DNA of 39,719 bases from Candidatus Heimdallarchaeota archaeon (lineage in GTDB: Archaea > Asgardarchaeota > Heimdallarchaeia > Heimdallarchaeales > Heimdallarchaeaceae): contig JAAFKI010000127.1 in NCBI GenBank assembly GCA_021399345.1, forward strand, positions 1-39,719, in the 5' to 3' direction. This document shows positions 15,101-23,948 of this stretch, one piece after another. A program made the translations under genes and the position numbers. Below the pieces are notes generated by a model. The model did no database searches, had not been told where the DNA came from, and was given only the letters and a program-made list of their open reading frames with translations. Position 1 is the first letter of the stretch, and each line of letters opens with the position of its first letter.

Positions 15101-16840
15101 ATGAATTTAATGGTTTCCCATGATTTAGAAGAAGTTAAAGCTAATATCGTTAAGCAATATGAGGAAATGACTCCCAAATCTAAAGAACTATTTGAGGAGT
15201 CGAGAAAATGGTTACCTGGAGGTGGAACAAGAAACATTACTTACTTCTATCCTTACCCATTTTATGTTACAAAAGGAGAAGGGACCTATCTAGAAGATGT
15301 TGATGGAAATAGATACATTGATGTCCAGAACAACATGACTGTACTTCTTCATGGACATGCTCATCCAAAAATAACTGAAACTTTACAGAAACAAGCAAAA
15401 TTAGGCACCGCTCATAACGCTCCAACTTCAGGTCAATATGAATTAGCTAAAATTCTATGTGAACGTGTTCCATCAATTGAAGAAATTCGATTTTGTAATT
15501 CTGGAACTGAAGCAACTATGTTTGCAATGAGAGCAGCTAGAGTTTATACCGGTAAAGACGGAATCATACTAATGGATGGCTGTTATCATGGTTCACATGA
15601 TTATGTTAGTGTAAACTTTGATTCAGCTCTATTAAATGAAGGAATGCCAGAACCTGGTGTAGAAAAAGGTATTCCAAAGTCTGTTTTGAAGGACATTTAT
15701 GTTGTCCCAGTTAATGATTTAGAAGCAGCAGAAAAAATTATGAAAAAACATCATAAGAAAATAGCTGCTCTAATAATTGAACCTGTTCTGGGTTATGCAG
15801 GAGGAGTTTTAGCAGATTCTGAATATCTTAGAGGTTTGAGGGAATTAACAAAGAAGTATAATATTCTATTGATTTTCGATGAAGTAATCACTTTCAGATT
15901 ATCTACTGGTGGAATGCAAAAAGTTTATGGCATAACTCCTGACCTTACAGCTCTTGGAAAAGCCATAGGTGGAGGATTACCTGTAGGTGCTTTTGGAGGT
16001 AAAAGGGAGATTATAGAACAATTCAATCCTACAAAAAAGAACTTTGTCATGCATTCTGGGACCTTCAGTGGGAATGCTCTTACTATGGCGGCAGGTAAAA
16101 CAGCTTTAGAAATGTATGATGAAAAGGAAGTAGAAAGAATAGGTAAACTCGGTGATAGACTTAGAAAAGGTCTTCGTGAGATAATGGATGGACTTGGAGT
16201 AGACTGCTATATCGGTGGTTATCAATCAATCACTTACATCCAGTTTCCAGATGTAGTTGCTCAAAACAAAAGAGAAATTTCTTTCAATACTATACCTTAT
16301 CTAGAGCTATCTAATTATCTAAGGATTGCAATGCCATTAAATGGTTTATATGGGATATCAAGAGGAGTTATTGGTTTTATGCTTTCAACAGCAATGGATG
16401 AGAAAATCATTGACGAAGTTTTGGTTAGATTTAAGAAGACAATGGAAATGGTTCTACCTATTTATGAGGATTTGAAACCTTACAAAGGATTTGCTGGAAT
16501 AATCTACTCAATGCTTAAAGATTTGAATACAAATGAAGAATTTGCACAAAATTACTCTGAGGATGAATATTCTATCTTACTAGTAGCAAAAGATGATCCC
16601 TTTGCAGTTAGGGTAGTTATCAAGGAAGGGAAACTGAACTTTACTCCAATAGAGTATACCAAGAGTGATTTGAAGAAACTTGCAAAGGGAACAGATGGTG
16701 TTTTAATCACTACAAGATCAACTTTTCTGGGTTTAGGTGTAGGAAAAGTGAAACCATTAAAAGCAATCCTAACAGGAAAATTGAAAATCAAAGGTATGAA
16801 ATATATTAAGAAATTCACACAATATTTCTCTTTACTATAG
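15101..16840 (+). CDS. Class III aminotransferase (GSA-aminomutase-like) fused to SCP2-like domain
   Basis: 579 residues from the ATG at 15101; a TATA-like AAATTTATAA at 15051-15060 argues against the TTG at 15029. Residues ~25-460 are a PLP fold-type I enzyme: NSGTEATM and YHGSHD as in glutamate-1-semialdehyde aminomutase, FDEV with Asp260, and LGKAIGGGLP with the PLP Lys287. That part is somewhat longer than typical aminomutases (~430). The last ~96 residues (484-579) match an SCP2 sterol-carrier fold: GKLNFTP, DGVLITT, a GLGVGKVKPLKAILTGKLKIKG stretch broken by loops, and a basic end. SCP2 domains bind lipids or acyl-CoA. The fusion suggests an amino-transfer on a hydrophobic or CoA-linked substrate; this is inference. 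Monocistronic. Confidence 0.82.
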   Translation: MNLMVSHDLEEVKANIVKQYEEMTPKSKELFEESRKWLPGGGTRNITYFYPYPFYVTKGEGTYLEDVDGNRYIDVQNNMTVLLHGHAHPKITETLQKQAKLGTAHNAPTSGQYELAKILCERVPSIEEIRFCNSGTEATMFAMRAARVYTGKDGIILMDGCYHGSHDYVSVNFDSALLNEGMPEPGVEKGIPKSVLKDIYVVPVNDLEAAEKIMKKHHKKIAALIIEPVLGYAGGVLADSEYLRGLRELTKKYNILLIFDEVITFRLSTGGMQKVYGITPDLTALGKAIGGGLPVGAFGGKREIIEQFNPTKKNFVMHSGTFSGNALTMAAGKTALEMYDEKEVERIGKLGDRLRKGLREIMDGLGVDCYIGGYQSITYIQFPDVVAQNKREISFNTIPYLELSNYLRIAMPLNGLYGISRGVIGFMLSTAMDEKIIDEVLVRFKKTMEMVLPIYEDLKPYKGFAGIIYSMLKDLNTNEEFAQNYSEDEYSILLVAKDDPFAVRVVIKEGKLNFTPIEYTKSDLKKLAKGTDGVLITTRSTFLGLGVGKVKPLKAILTGKLKIKGMKYIKKFTQYFSLL

Positions 16841-16990
16841 GAGAATAAACCTTTATTTTTCCTTCTTCCTTATTTCTATTTTCTAATTAATTTTGAATTC
16901 TAATTTACATCATTCCGTAAAATTATGTGTCTCTGTAAACAAATTTTTTGGTATTGTTTAGAAAAAAAAAGTTAAGTAAAAAGAAAAATC

Positions 16991-17875
16991 TTAGAGTGAA
17001 GCTCCACAACTTTGGCAGAATTTCCCATCTTCCATTGCTTTTGCACCACATTTTGAGCAAAACTGAGCTTTAACCTGAGCTGGTTCTACTTGTTCAGCTG
17101 TGGGTTTTGATTCACTGTAACTTTCAACAGGAGCTGCTTGAGCTGTCATTCCTTGACTACTTTGTGGTTCGACCATTCTTATGTCTCTACTAAGATCTCG
17201 AAAACCTAGTAACATTAGTATAAATCCAACTAAACTTCCTATCGAACCATAAGTACTGAACATTGAAGATATAGAGGATACAACATTCACTGCTAAACCA
17301 ATAAAAAGATACATTGAAGGTTTTCCACGGAATCTTCCTGTACTTTTGTATTCACCAAATAATTGGTATATTAGAAATGCTGCAGCAGCAAGAGAAACAT
17401 TTCCTGCAATTGATATAACGGTTCCGGCAACTCCTGGTGTAAACATTCCTGCAATAATAGCTATGATATATCCATAAAATCCATAACTTATGTATTTAGT
17501 AGTCTCTAGTGTTCTTTCAGCTTGATGTAACTTGCTGAATGCTGTTCCCAAACGGTAGTATTGAACATAGCTCATAAATAGAATTACAATCAGTGCAACA
17601 AGTGCTATTCCCAGAAAAACAAATGCAACTATCCCTGATGATAATATCCCACTAGCAATGATGGCTTCACCAGTTTCATAGATATTGTTTGGATTAAAAT
17701 CTTCTATTGAAAATCCTAAGGGGATTAAAACTATAAAAAGTGTAATTGCAAGAATAACGACTAATGCAATCCCTATAATTGTAGCCAAAATTATATATCT
17801 ATACAGTTTATCTGCACTTTCAGAAATCTTACTTTTTGCATATTCAAAAGTCTGAGTATTATAATCTTGATTCAT
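16991..17875 (-). CDS. Multi-pass membrane protein with C-terminal zinc ribbon
   Basis: About 294 residues from the ATG at 17875; a GTG lies three codons upstream. About five or six membrane helices in the first 215 residues are followed by a flexible Gln/Pro/Glu/Ser linker, then a zinc ribbon at the very end with two CxxC knuckles (CSKCGA...CQSCGASL). The layout is that of the protein at 139-945, though the membrane parts look unrelated. No enzyme motif. I infer membrane-tethered zinc-ribbon sensors or adaptors. Divergent from guaB. Confidence 0.75.
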   Translation of the reverse strand: MNQDYNTQTFEYAKSKISESADKLYRYIILATIIGIALVVILAITLFIVLIPLGFSIEDFNPNNIYETGEAIIASGILSSGIVAFVFLGIALVALIVILFMSYVQYYRLGTAFSKLHQAERTLETTKYISYGFYGYIIAIIAGMFTPGVAGTVISIAGNVSLAAAAFLIYQLFGEYKSTGRFRGKPSMYLFIGLAVNVVSSISSMFSTYGSIGSLVGFILMLLGFRDLSRDIRMVEPQSSQGMTAQAAPVESYSESKPTAEQVEPAQVKAQFCSKCGAKAMEDGKFCQSCGASL

Positions 17876-18056
17876 CGTAATCACTGAATCTGCATTTTAG
17901 ATGCTTATAAAATGTACCTTTAACCAATTTAGTGATAAATTAGATATAATATCTCACGAATTTCAATACTAATGTTTTTTACGTCATTCTGCAAAATTTC
18001 AATCTTGGTAAACAACCCTTTTAAATATCCATGGATTTTTTCATTGGATTGAGATT

Positions 18057-20837
18057 ATGCGTGAAGGATTGACTTTTGATGATGTACTTTTAGTACCAAA
18101 ACACTCCTCTGTTACATCTAGAAAAGATGTTGAAACCTCTACTTATCTTTCTCGAAATATAAAATTAAATGTACCCATTGTAAGTTCTAACATGGATACA
18201 GTAACAGAAAGTAAGATGGCTATAGTTATGGCCCAGATGGGAGCTATTGGAATCATTCATCGTTTTATGTCTGTTGAGGATCATGTTTCTGAAGTAACTA
18301 AGGTTAAACGTTCAGAAATGATTAGAATAGATCACCCTTATCGTTTAAAACCTGAAAACACTTTAGACGATGCTAGAGCTATGATGGAAGACAAAGGGAT
18401 TTCTGGAATTCTGGTCACAGATCCCTCTGATAAACTAGTAGGTATTCTTACAACTCGAGATATTATGTTTGAAGAAGATGGGGTAACTAAAATCTCTGAT
18501 TTAATGTCAACTGATCTGGTTACTGCTGCTCCTGATATAACAATTGAATCAGCTAAGGATTATCTTCAAAAGAGTAGAATAGAAAAATTACCTCTAATAG
18601 ATGAAAAAGGGTTTCTAAAAGGTTTAATCACTTCTAAAGATATTATAAAAAGTAAAGTCTTGCCTGATTCTTCTAAAGATTCTAAAGGACGATTACTAGT
18701 TGCAGCTGCTATAGGTGTTCGTGGAGATTATCTGCAACGAGCTGAAAAACTTGTCAATGCTGATGCTGATGCTCTAGTTATTGATATAGCTCATGGGCAT
18801 TCAGATTTGGCTATTAATACTGTCAAAGCTATACGAAAGAATTTTAGTGATATAGAGATTATTGCGGGTAATGTGGCTACTAGTGAGGGAACAAAAGCTC
18901 TCATTGAAGCTGGTTGTGATGCAGTTAAAGTAGGTGTGGGACCTGGAAGTATTTGTCTCGAGGGTGACACTCTAATTACTATGTCAGATTATTCAGTTAA
19001 GAGAATCAAAGATGTAGTACCAGGAGACATAGTAGTTACTCATAGAAATAACAAGCGTTCAGTTACAAAGAAATATACCCGGAAATTTAGTGGGGAAATT
19101 TACCATATTAACATCAAAGGTTCTCCTGGAAATATAAAAATCACCTCAGAGCATCCAATTTTAGCAATTTCCTTCGATTCTGATGAAGAGAAGATAAAGA
19201 AGTTCGGTTCTAAATATTATTTTGATAAAAAGAAACATAATCTAGGCTTAGAATGGCTTGAAGCTTCATCACTTAAACGTGGAGATTTGGTTGTTGTTCC
19301 TAGGACTATAGCAAGAAAAACAAAGAAACTTCAATTTGACTTGACCGATTATGTTAACTGTTTGTTTGATAATAGAAAAGTGTGGTCAAACAAAGTAGGA
19401 TTCAACCCAAACAAAGAATCTTTTATAGATTTAGCTATCCGTTTTTCAACAACAAAAAGAATTATAGGCAATATAGTTAAAGGTGGTAAGTCTCAAGATA
19501 TGATTTTAAACCAAGAAGTTAATGAATATCTTGATTCAGTTGATTATCAGAGAACAATAGATCCACTAATTATCAATCGTTATATAGAATTAAATGAAGA
19601 TTTAATGAGATTATTTGGATATTTTATTGCTGAAGGTTATGTTATTGGAGCAAAAAACAACAGACAACTAGTTTTTGGTTTTTCAAAAGATGAAACTGAT
19701 TATCATAATGATGTAAAAACTTTAGTTAAGAAAACCTTTGGATATGCTAATACAAAAGTTAGATATCATAAAACTAAAAATTCAGCAGAAGTTAGAGTTT
19801 ATTCTCATTATATTGCCTCTTTCTTTGAAAGAATCTTTCCTTTAGGTTCAAAAAACAAGAAATTTCCAAGTTTTATTTTTGAACAAGAAAATTATCTTTT
19901 GATTGATTTAATTAAAGGAGCCTTTTATGGAGATGGAAGCATTAGTGAAAAAAGAAAAGCAACATACAAAACTGTATCTGCATCTCTTGCTTTTCAAATG
20001 TCTGAGATTCTTATTCGCTTAGGATTTCTACCAACTATTTCAAAAGAGAAGAAAAGAGAAGAGAAATGGTCAGATATTTACAAAATCATTATTTCAGGTT
20101 CCCAATATGATAGATTTATGGATACATTTTATCCAAGTGAGGAGTATCTGAAAGTGACCAAATCTGCTCAGCAAATTTGGGCTGATGAGTCATATATCTA
20201 TCTGAAAGTTCATTCTGTTGAAAAAGAAAACAAGGAAACATTCGTCTATAATCTGGAAGTAGATGAAGACAATTCGTATTTGACTAACAGAATAGCAGTT
20301 CATAATTGCATTACAAGAATAGTTACTGGTAGCGGTGTTCCTCAATTAACAGCCATTATGGATTGTGCTAAAGCTGCTAAAGACTTTGATGTTCCTATCA
20401 TCGCTGACGGCGGTGTACGCAACTCAGGAGATTTGACTAAGGCTATTGCAGCAGGAGCTTCAACTGTCATGATTGGTGGTCTTTTCGCTGGAACAGAAGA
20501 GAGTCCTGGAACTACCATTTTGAGATCTGGAAGAAGCTATAAAGTCGTTCGAGGAATGGCAAGTTTGGGCGCTACTTTAGGAAGAGAAGCTAGAGAGAAA
20601 AAAGGTTCTTTCGATGAGCTAGATATGGGGAGTGTAGTTCCTGAAGGAGTAGAAGCTGTTGTACCTTATCGTGGATCAGCAGCAGATGTTCTTGAACAAC
20701 TTGTTGGAGGACTCAGAAGTGGTATCTCTTATTGTGGTGCAACTAACCTCAAAGCGATGCAAGCTAATGCTGAGTTTATCAAAATAACAACTGCTGGACG
20801 TGCAGAGTCAGCTTCACATGATGTTGAGCGTATATAA
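18057..20837 (+). CDS. guaB: IMP dehydrogenase interrupted by an intein
   Basis: 926-residue precursor. Residues 1-299 and 751-926 make a 475-residue IMP dehydrogenase, normal length. It converts IMP to XMP with NAD+, the committing step of GMP synthesis in the cytosol. Two CBS domains lie at ~94-196 (regulatory Bateman pair). GVGPGSI ends at 299; the loop continues at Cys751 ([12 protein letters not shown]), the Cys that forms the covalent thioimidate with substrate. The C-terminal part has RGMASLGA, the [13 protein letters not shown] flap and [11 protein letters not shown]. The intein occupies 300-750. Without splicing the active site is split, so activity depends on the intein. TATA-like TTTTAAATATCC near 18020-18030. 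Confidence 0.97.
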   Translation: MREGLTFDDVLLVPKHSSVTSRKDVETSTYLSRNIKLNVPIVSSNMDTVTESKMAIVMAQMGAIGIIHRFMSVEDHVSEVTKVKRSEMIRIDHPYRLKPENTLDDARAMMEDKGISGILVTDPSDKLVGILTTRDIMFEEDGVTKISDLMSTDLVTAAPDITIESAKDYLQKSRIEKLPLIDEKGFLKGLITSKDIIKSKVLPDSSKDSKGRLLVAAAIGVRGDYLQRAEKLVNADADALVIDIAHGHSDLAINTVKAIRKNFSDIEIIAGNVATSEGTKALIEAGCDAVKVGVGPGSICLEGDTLITMSDYSVKRIKDVVPGDIVVTHRNNKRSVTKKYTRKFSGEIYHINIKGSPGNIKITSEHPILAISFDSDEEKIKKFGSKYYFDKKKHNLGLEWLEASSLKRGDLVVVPRTIARKTKKLQFDLTDYVNCLFDNRKVWSNKVGFNPNKESFIDLAIRFSTTKRIIGNIVKGGKSQDMILNQEVNEYLDSVDYQRTIDPLIINRYIELNEDLMRLFGYFIAEGYVIGAKNNRQLVFGFSKDETDYHNDVKTLVKKTFGYANTKVRYHKTKNSAEVRVYSHYIASFFERIFPLGSKNKKFPSFIFEQENYLLIDLIKGAFYGDGSISEKRKATYKTVSASLAFQMSEILIRLGFLPTISKEKKREEKWSDIYKIIISGSQYDRFMDTFYPSEEYLKVTKSAQQIWADESYIYLKVHSVEKENKETFVYNLEVDEDNSYLTNRIAVHNCITRIVTGSGVPQLTAIMDCAKAAKDFDVPIIADGGVRNSGDLTKAIAAGASTVMIGGLFAGTEESPGTTILRSGRSYKVVRGMASLGATLGREAREKKGSFDELDMGSVVPEGVEAVVPYRGSAADVLEQLVGGLRSGISYCGATNLKAMQANAEFIKITTAGRAESASHDVERI
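18954..20306 (+). mobile_element. Intein with LAGLIDADG homing endonuclease inside guaB
   Basis: 451 residues (300-750 of the precursor). Splicing motifs are complete: Cys1 in CLEGDTLI, block B TSEHP, block F ([15 protein letters not shown]), block G AVHN with penultimate His and final Asn, followed by Cys+1 of the host. Between them are two LAGLIDADG-type helices, LFGYFIAEG (about 517-525) and [10 protein letters not shown] (about 618-627). Their acidic residues (Glu and Asp) are intact, so the endonuclease may be active. Base composition is like the host gene. Confidence 0.93.
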
Positions 20838-20877
20838 ATCGCGTAATTACTCAATAATGGACAACAGAAGTTAAATA

Positions 20878-22419
20878 ATGAGTAATCACCACTTATTTCG
20901 TCAGATGTCTGAGTATAGAACAATAGCTATTCTTGTTTTTAGAATCTTTAGAGGTAGATATCATTTTTATCTCGTTAGAAGAGGTAAAAATATGCCTGCT
21001 TTTCCTAATACATGGACGCCTATTGGTTCTGTAATCACAGCTCAAGATTTTAAGATTGCTGAGGAACTAGAAAAGAAGCATGGTGATATTTCTGATAATC
21101 TACCAGACAAAGTAACAGCTTTACGACTTCTCTTAGAAAGGGATTTGATTCAAGATACAGAATTGCTAAGTTCTGTACCTTTATTGACAGATGTTCGACA
21201 AAAAATCTTGAAAATGGATCCTGCTTATTTAATGACCTTCTTCAGTTCAATGATTCCTTGGGGAAGGCATAAAGTAAATGTTAACGAAGACATCTTAGAT
21301 AGCTATTCCTACCTTTACATTGTTCCAACATCTTCAATCTTCGAAAAAGGAAAACTATCCCAATATTCAGAATATACACGTTCGAAAGATATAGTTTTGG
21401 AGGATAGAAACTGGTGGTTCAAATCAAGCAAAATTGTAAGAAAATATAACCAGATTAAAAGTCTTTTTGATCCAATTGTTGTGACTTTCATTACAAAATT
21501 CCACGATGAAAAGAAAAAACTTGTAGATGTTGCTAGGGAGTTGGATAAAGAATCCACAGAAGCAAGATTTTTCAAAATGAGTATACTCCCTAAAATATTG
21601 AAGTTTGAGACTCCAGCTCCTACAAGAACCCCCTTCAATCTCTGCAATATTTATGTTGTTGGTAACGAACGACAATATATTATTGATCCTGGTTCAACAA
21701 CATCCAAAGCTATTAAAATTCTTGAAAAATATGTTGAAGAGAATATAGACAAAATTGAAGGAGTTCTATTAACAAATCACCTTGTAGACCATTGTAATCA
21801 AGCTCTTCGTTTTAAAGAGGAATTTGATATCCCCTTATTCGCTTCTGAAGAAACTGCAGAAGAATTGTCTGAAGAGGGTTTAATTTTTAATTCCTATCTT
21901 AAGGAAGGTATGAAAATCTATTTGGGATCATATGAACCACTAGGTTTGAAGAAATGGGAGCTAACTGTTGTGGGAATACCAGGATATACAAAAGGTCAAT
22001 TGGGATATTATGACCCCCGAGGAATATTGTTTTCAGGAAGTCTTCTTCATAAAGGTATTATTAGTACAATTGGAAAATATGATGAAGCATATTCAGATTT
22101 CCTAAGCAGTTTGAAGAAAGTATCAAAACTAAATCTAAAATATGCTCTTTCTGGTCATCGTGATATTATCATAGATGTGAAAGGAGCTATTAATTTCAAT
22201 CTTAAGAATCTTAAGAAATACGAAGGATTCATTCTACGCTTGATACATGAAGGAAAATCAACTTTGGATGAGTTTATTAATGCAGTTTTTGAAAACTCTG
22301 ATTTTGAATGGAGAGATAGTGCAGTTAATCTTGTTCTTCTTCTTCTATCAAAAATGACTGATGAAAATAAAATTCAAAAACGTGGTGAAGACTACTTTTG
22401 TATAAATGGTACTAAATAG
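20878..22419 (+). CDS. Nudix-like plus metallo-beta-lactamase-like fusion with degraded active sites
   Basis: 513 residues. Residues 13-235 resemble the long Nudix type (NUDT19-like): LVRRG..MPAFPNTW, then a broken Nudix box (ALRLLLERD where REUxEE is expected). Residues ~250-430 follow the metallo-beta-lactamase fold as in LACTB2, with a C-terminal winged-helix-like tail. The zinc ligands are largely lost: TNHLVDH (299-305) keeps Asp304 and His305 but has Asn300 and Leu302 for the first two His; PGY has Tyr370 for His; SGS has Ser388 for the bridging Asp; GH at 426-427 is kept. A non-catalytic or altered role (RNA or nucleotide binding) is inferred. A TATA-like element overlaps the guaB stop codon, so it has its own promoter. 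Confidence 0.75.
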   Translation: MSNHHLFRQMSEYRTIAILVFRIFRGRYHFYLVRRGKNMPAFPNTWTPIGSVITAQDFKIAEELEKKHGDISDNLPDKVTALRLLLERDLIQDTELLSSVPLLTDVRQKILKMDPAYLMTFFSSMIPWGRHKVNVNEDILDSYSYLYIVPTSSIFEKGKLSQYSEYTRSKDIVLEDRNWWFKSSKIVRKYNQIKSLFDPIVVTFITKFHDEKKKLVDVARELDKESTEARFFKMSILPKILKFETPAPTRTPFNLCNIYVVGNERQYIIDPGSTTSKAIKILEKYVEENIDKIEGVLLTNHLVDHCNQALRFKEEFDIPLFASEETAEELSEEGLIFNSYLKEGMKIYLGSYEPLGLKKWELTVVGIPGYTKGQLGYYDPRGILFSGSLLHKGIISTIGKYDEAYSDFLSSLKKVSKLNLKYALSGHRDIIIDVKGAINFNLKNLKKYEGFILRLIHEGKSTLDEFINAVFENSDFEWRDSAVNLVLLLLSKMTDENKIQKRGEDYFCINGTK

Positions 22420-22432
22420 TCATTCTTTCACC

Positions 22433-22442
22433 AAAACTTATA
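22433..22442 (+). promoter_or_regulatory. TATA-type promoter AAAACTTATA
   Basis: The element lies ~25 nt before the ATG at 22465, giving a leaderless transcript. It is identical to the promoters at 2790 and 32965. Confidence 0.6.
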
Positions 22443-22464
22443 TTTATTCTAAATTTCCATTTGC

Positions 22465-23916
22465 ATGATGAGCCTTCAAGTAGTTGTTGAAATCTGCAAT
22501 CCTAATGAATGTCAGCATGAATGTGTGTCAGTTTGTCCTCAAAATAAAAAAGGAAAAATTGCAATCAAAGTTGAAAAAACAGTAGCTGAAATGAACAAAA
22601 GTAATTGTATAAATTGTTTACAATGTGTCTATGCTTGTCCTTTTGATGCCATAGAAGTTGTTCTGAAAAACAAGAATAAAATTACTAAGGAAACACTCCA
22701 GTCTAAAGATAAAGAAAGACAAAGAAAAAAAGACAAGAAAGTGTTTGAGATAAATGAAGATGTTTATGAGCCTTTCAACGAAAAATATACCATTTTCAGT
22801 CGTAGAATGTGGGATGAGGAGTATGAAGGATTCAAGAAGCCTATTTTTGGAAAAGCAAAAGAACGAATTGAAATTGGTTTAGATGGCTACTCTGAAATTG
22901 AATTAGCTGCAGTCGATGCTGCTTGGTCAATTGAAAATCTTGTAGGTATGCATGAATTTCAGAAGGAAAGACCAAAGACATTGGATGAAGAAAACAAAAA
23001 GAAACTTGAAGAACAGAAGGATAAAACCAAAGTTAAACAGGTCAATTATGACGTTCAAGAACCACAGCAATACAAAGTTGAAGATCCCGAAGAGATGTCC
23101 AAATGGTTGAAGAAAGTTTCCAAATTCTATGGAGCAAATCTGATAGGTGTAGCAAAGTTTGATCCGAAGTGGATTTACACTCACGATAGAATGGATAGAG
23201 CATATGTAATTCCTGAAAAAATAAAAAATGTCATAGTCATAGTAGTTGAAATGGATCTAGATGCAATTAATACATCTCCAAAGATGCCTGGTGGAATAGC
23301 TACAGGACTTGGGTATTCTAAAATAGCTTTTGTAAGAACACTAGTATCAAGCTTCATCAAGAATTTAGGTTATGAAGCAATCCCTGCTGGAAATGCTCTA
23401 GGTCTGTCTGTTCCATTAGCTGTTGAAGCAGGACTTGGAGGATACGGTCGTCATGGTTTGTTAATAACAAAGGAATATGGACCTAGAGTGAGAGTTGCAA
23501 AAATACTAACAGATATGCCTCTAGTAGCTGACAAACCTAGTTATCGTTTTGCTAAGTCAGTTGAACGTTTCTGTGAAACATGTATGACCTGTGCTGAGAA
23601 ATGCCCAAGTGCATCAATTTCCTTTGATAAAAAAACATCCTATAAAACACATAGTATAAGCAATAATCCTGGAGTGAAGAAATGGTATGTCAATGTAGAC
23701 ACTTGTTATATGTTTTGGATAGAAAATGGTGGAGATTGCAGTGTGTGTATATCTGATTGTGAGTATAACCATAAACCAAGCTGGCCTCATAAAGTAGCTA
23801 ATTGGATAGTTATGAATATGCCTATATTCAATCCTATATGGCCTTATGTTGGGAGATTGTTAGGTTATGGTGGTAATAAGTCTGCTAAGAAATTCTGGAA
23901 GAAAATTAAGGTTTAA
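22465..23916 (+). CDS. Cytosolic reductive-dehalogenase-like Fe-S protein with ABCE1-like N-terminus
   Basis: 483 residues. N-terminus: two [4Fe-4S] motifs, C11-x4-C16-x3-C20-x3-CP then C48xxC51xxC54xxxCP58, worded like the Fe-S domain of ABCE1/RLI (CNPNECQHEC...CPFDAI). A charged Lys/Glu linker follows (~65-190). Residues ~200-365 resemble the corrinoid-binding domain of reductive dehalogenases (GLGGYGRHGLLITKEYGPRVR, TDMPL). C-terminus: two more cluster motifs, C370xxCxxCxxxCP and CYMFW...CSVCISDC, characteristic of RdhA; the Pro after the last Cys is Glu. No Tat signal and no RdhB anchor, so it acts inside the cell. Role: corrinoid-dependent reduction, halogenated or other substrate unknown. 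QueG is the related alternative but lacks CYxFW. Leaderless. Confidence 0.8.
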   Translation: MMSLQVVVEICNPNECQHECVSVCPQNKKGKIAIKVEKTVAEMNKSNCINCLQCVYACPFDAIEVVLKNKNKITKETLQSKDKERQRKKDKKVFEINEDVYEPFNEKYTIFSRRMWDEEYEGFKKPIFGKAKERIEIGLDGYSEIELAAVDAAWSIENLVGMHEFQKERPKTLDEENKKKLEEQKDKTKVKQVNYDVQEPQQYKVEDPEEMSKWLKKVSKFYGANLIGVAKFDPKWIYTHDRMDRAYVIPEKIKNVIVIVVEMDLDAINTSPKMPGGIATGLGYSKIAFVRTLVSSFIKNLGYEAIPAGNALGLSVPLAVEAGLGGYGRHGLLITKEYGPRVRVAKILTDMPLVADKPSYRFAKSVERFCETCMTCAEKCPSASISFDKKTSYKTHSISNNPGVKKWYVNVDTCYMFWIENGGDCSVCISDCEYNHKPSWPHKVANWIVMNMPIFNPIWPYVGRLLGYGGNKSAKKFWKKIKV

Positions 23917-23948
23917 AGAATTACCTTAGTTTTATTTTATCTCTCTAG

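Noticed and set aside
15101..16840. True glutamate-1-semialdehyde aminomutase (HemL)
   Set aside because: The core is similar, but the SCP2-like extension and absence of other haem genes nearby make the assignment unsafe.
22465..23916. Epoxyqueuosine reductase (QueG)
   Set aside because: QueG shares the Fe-S and corrinoid layout, but the CYMFW...CSVC cluster text and the GPRVR...TDMPL region are those of reductive dehalogenases.
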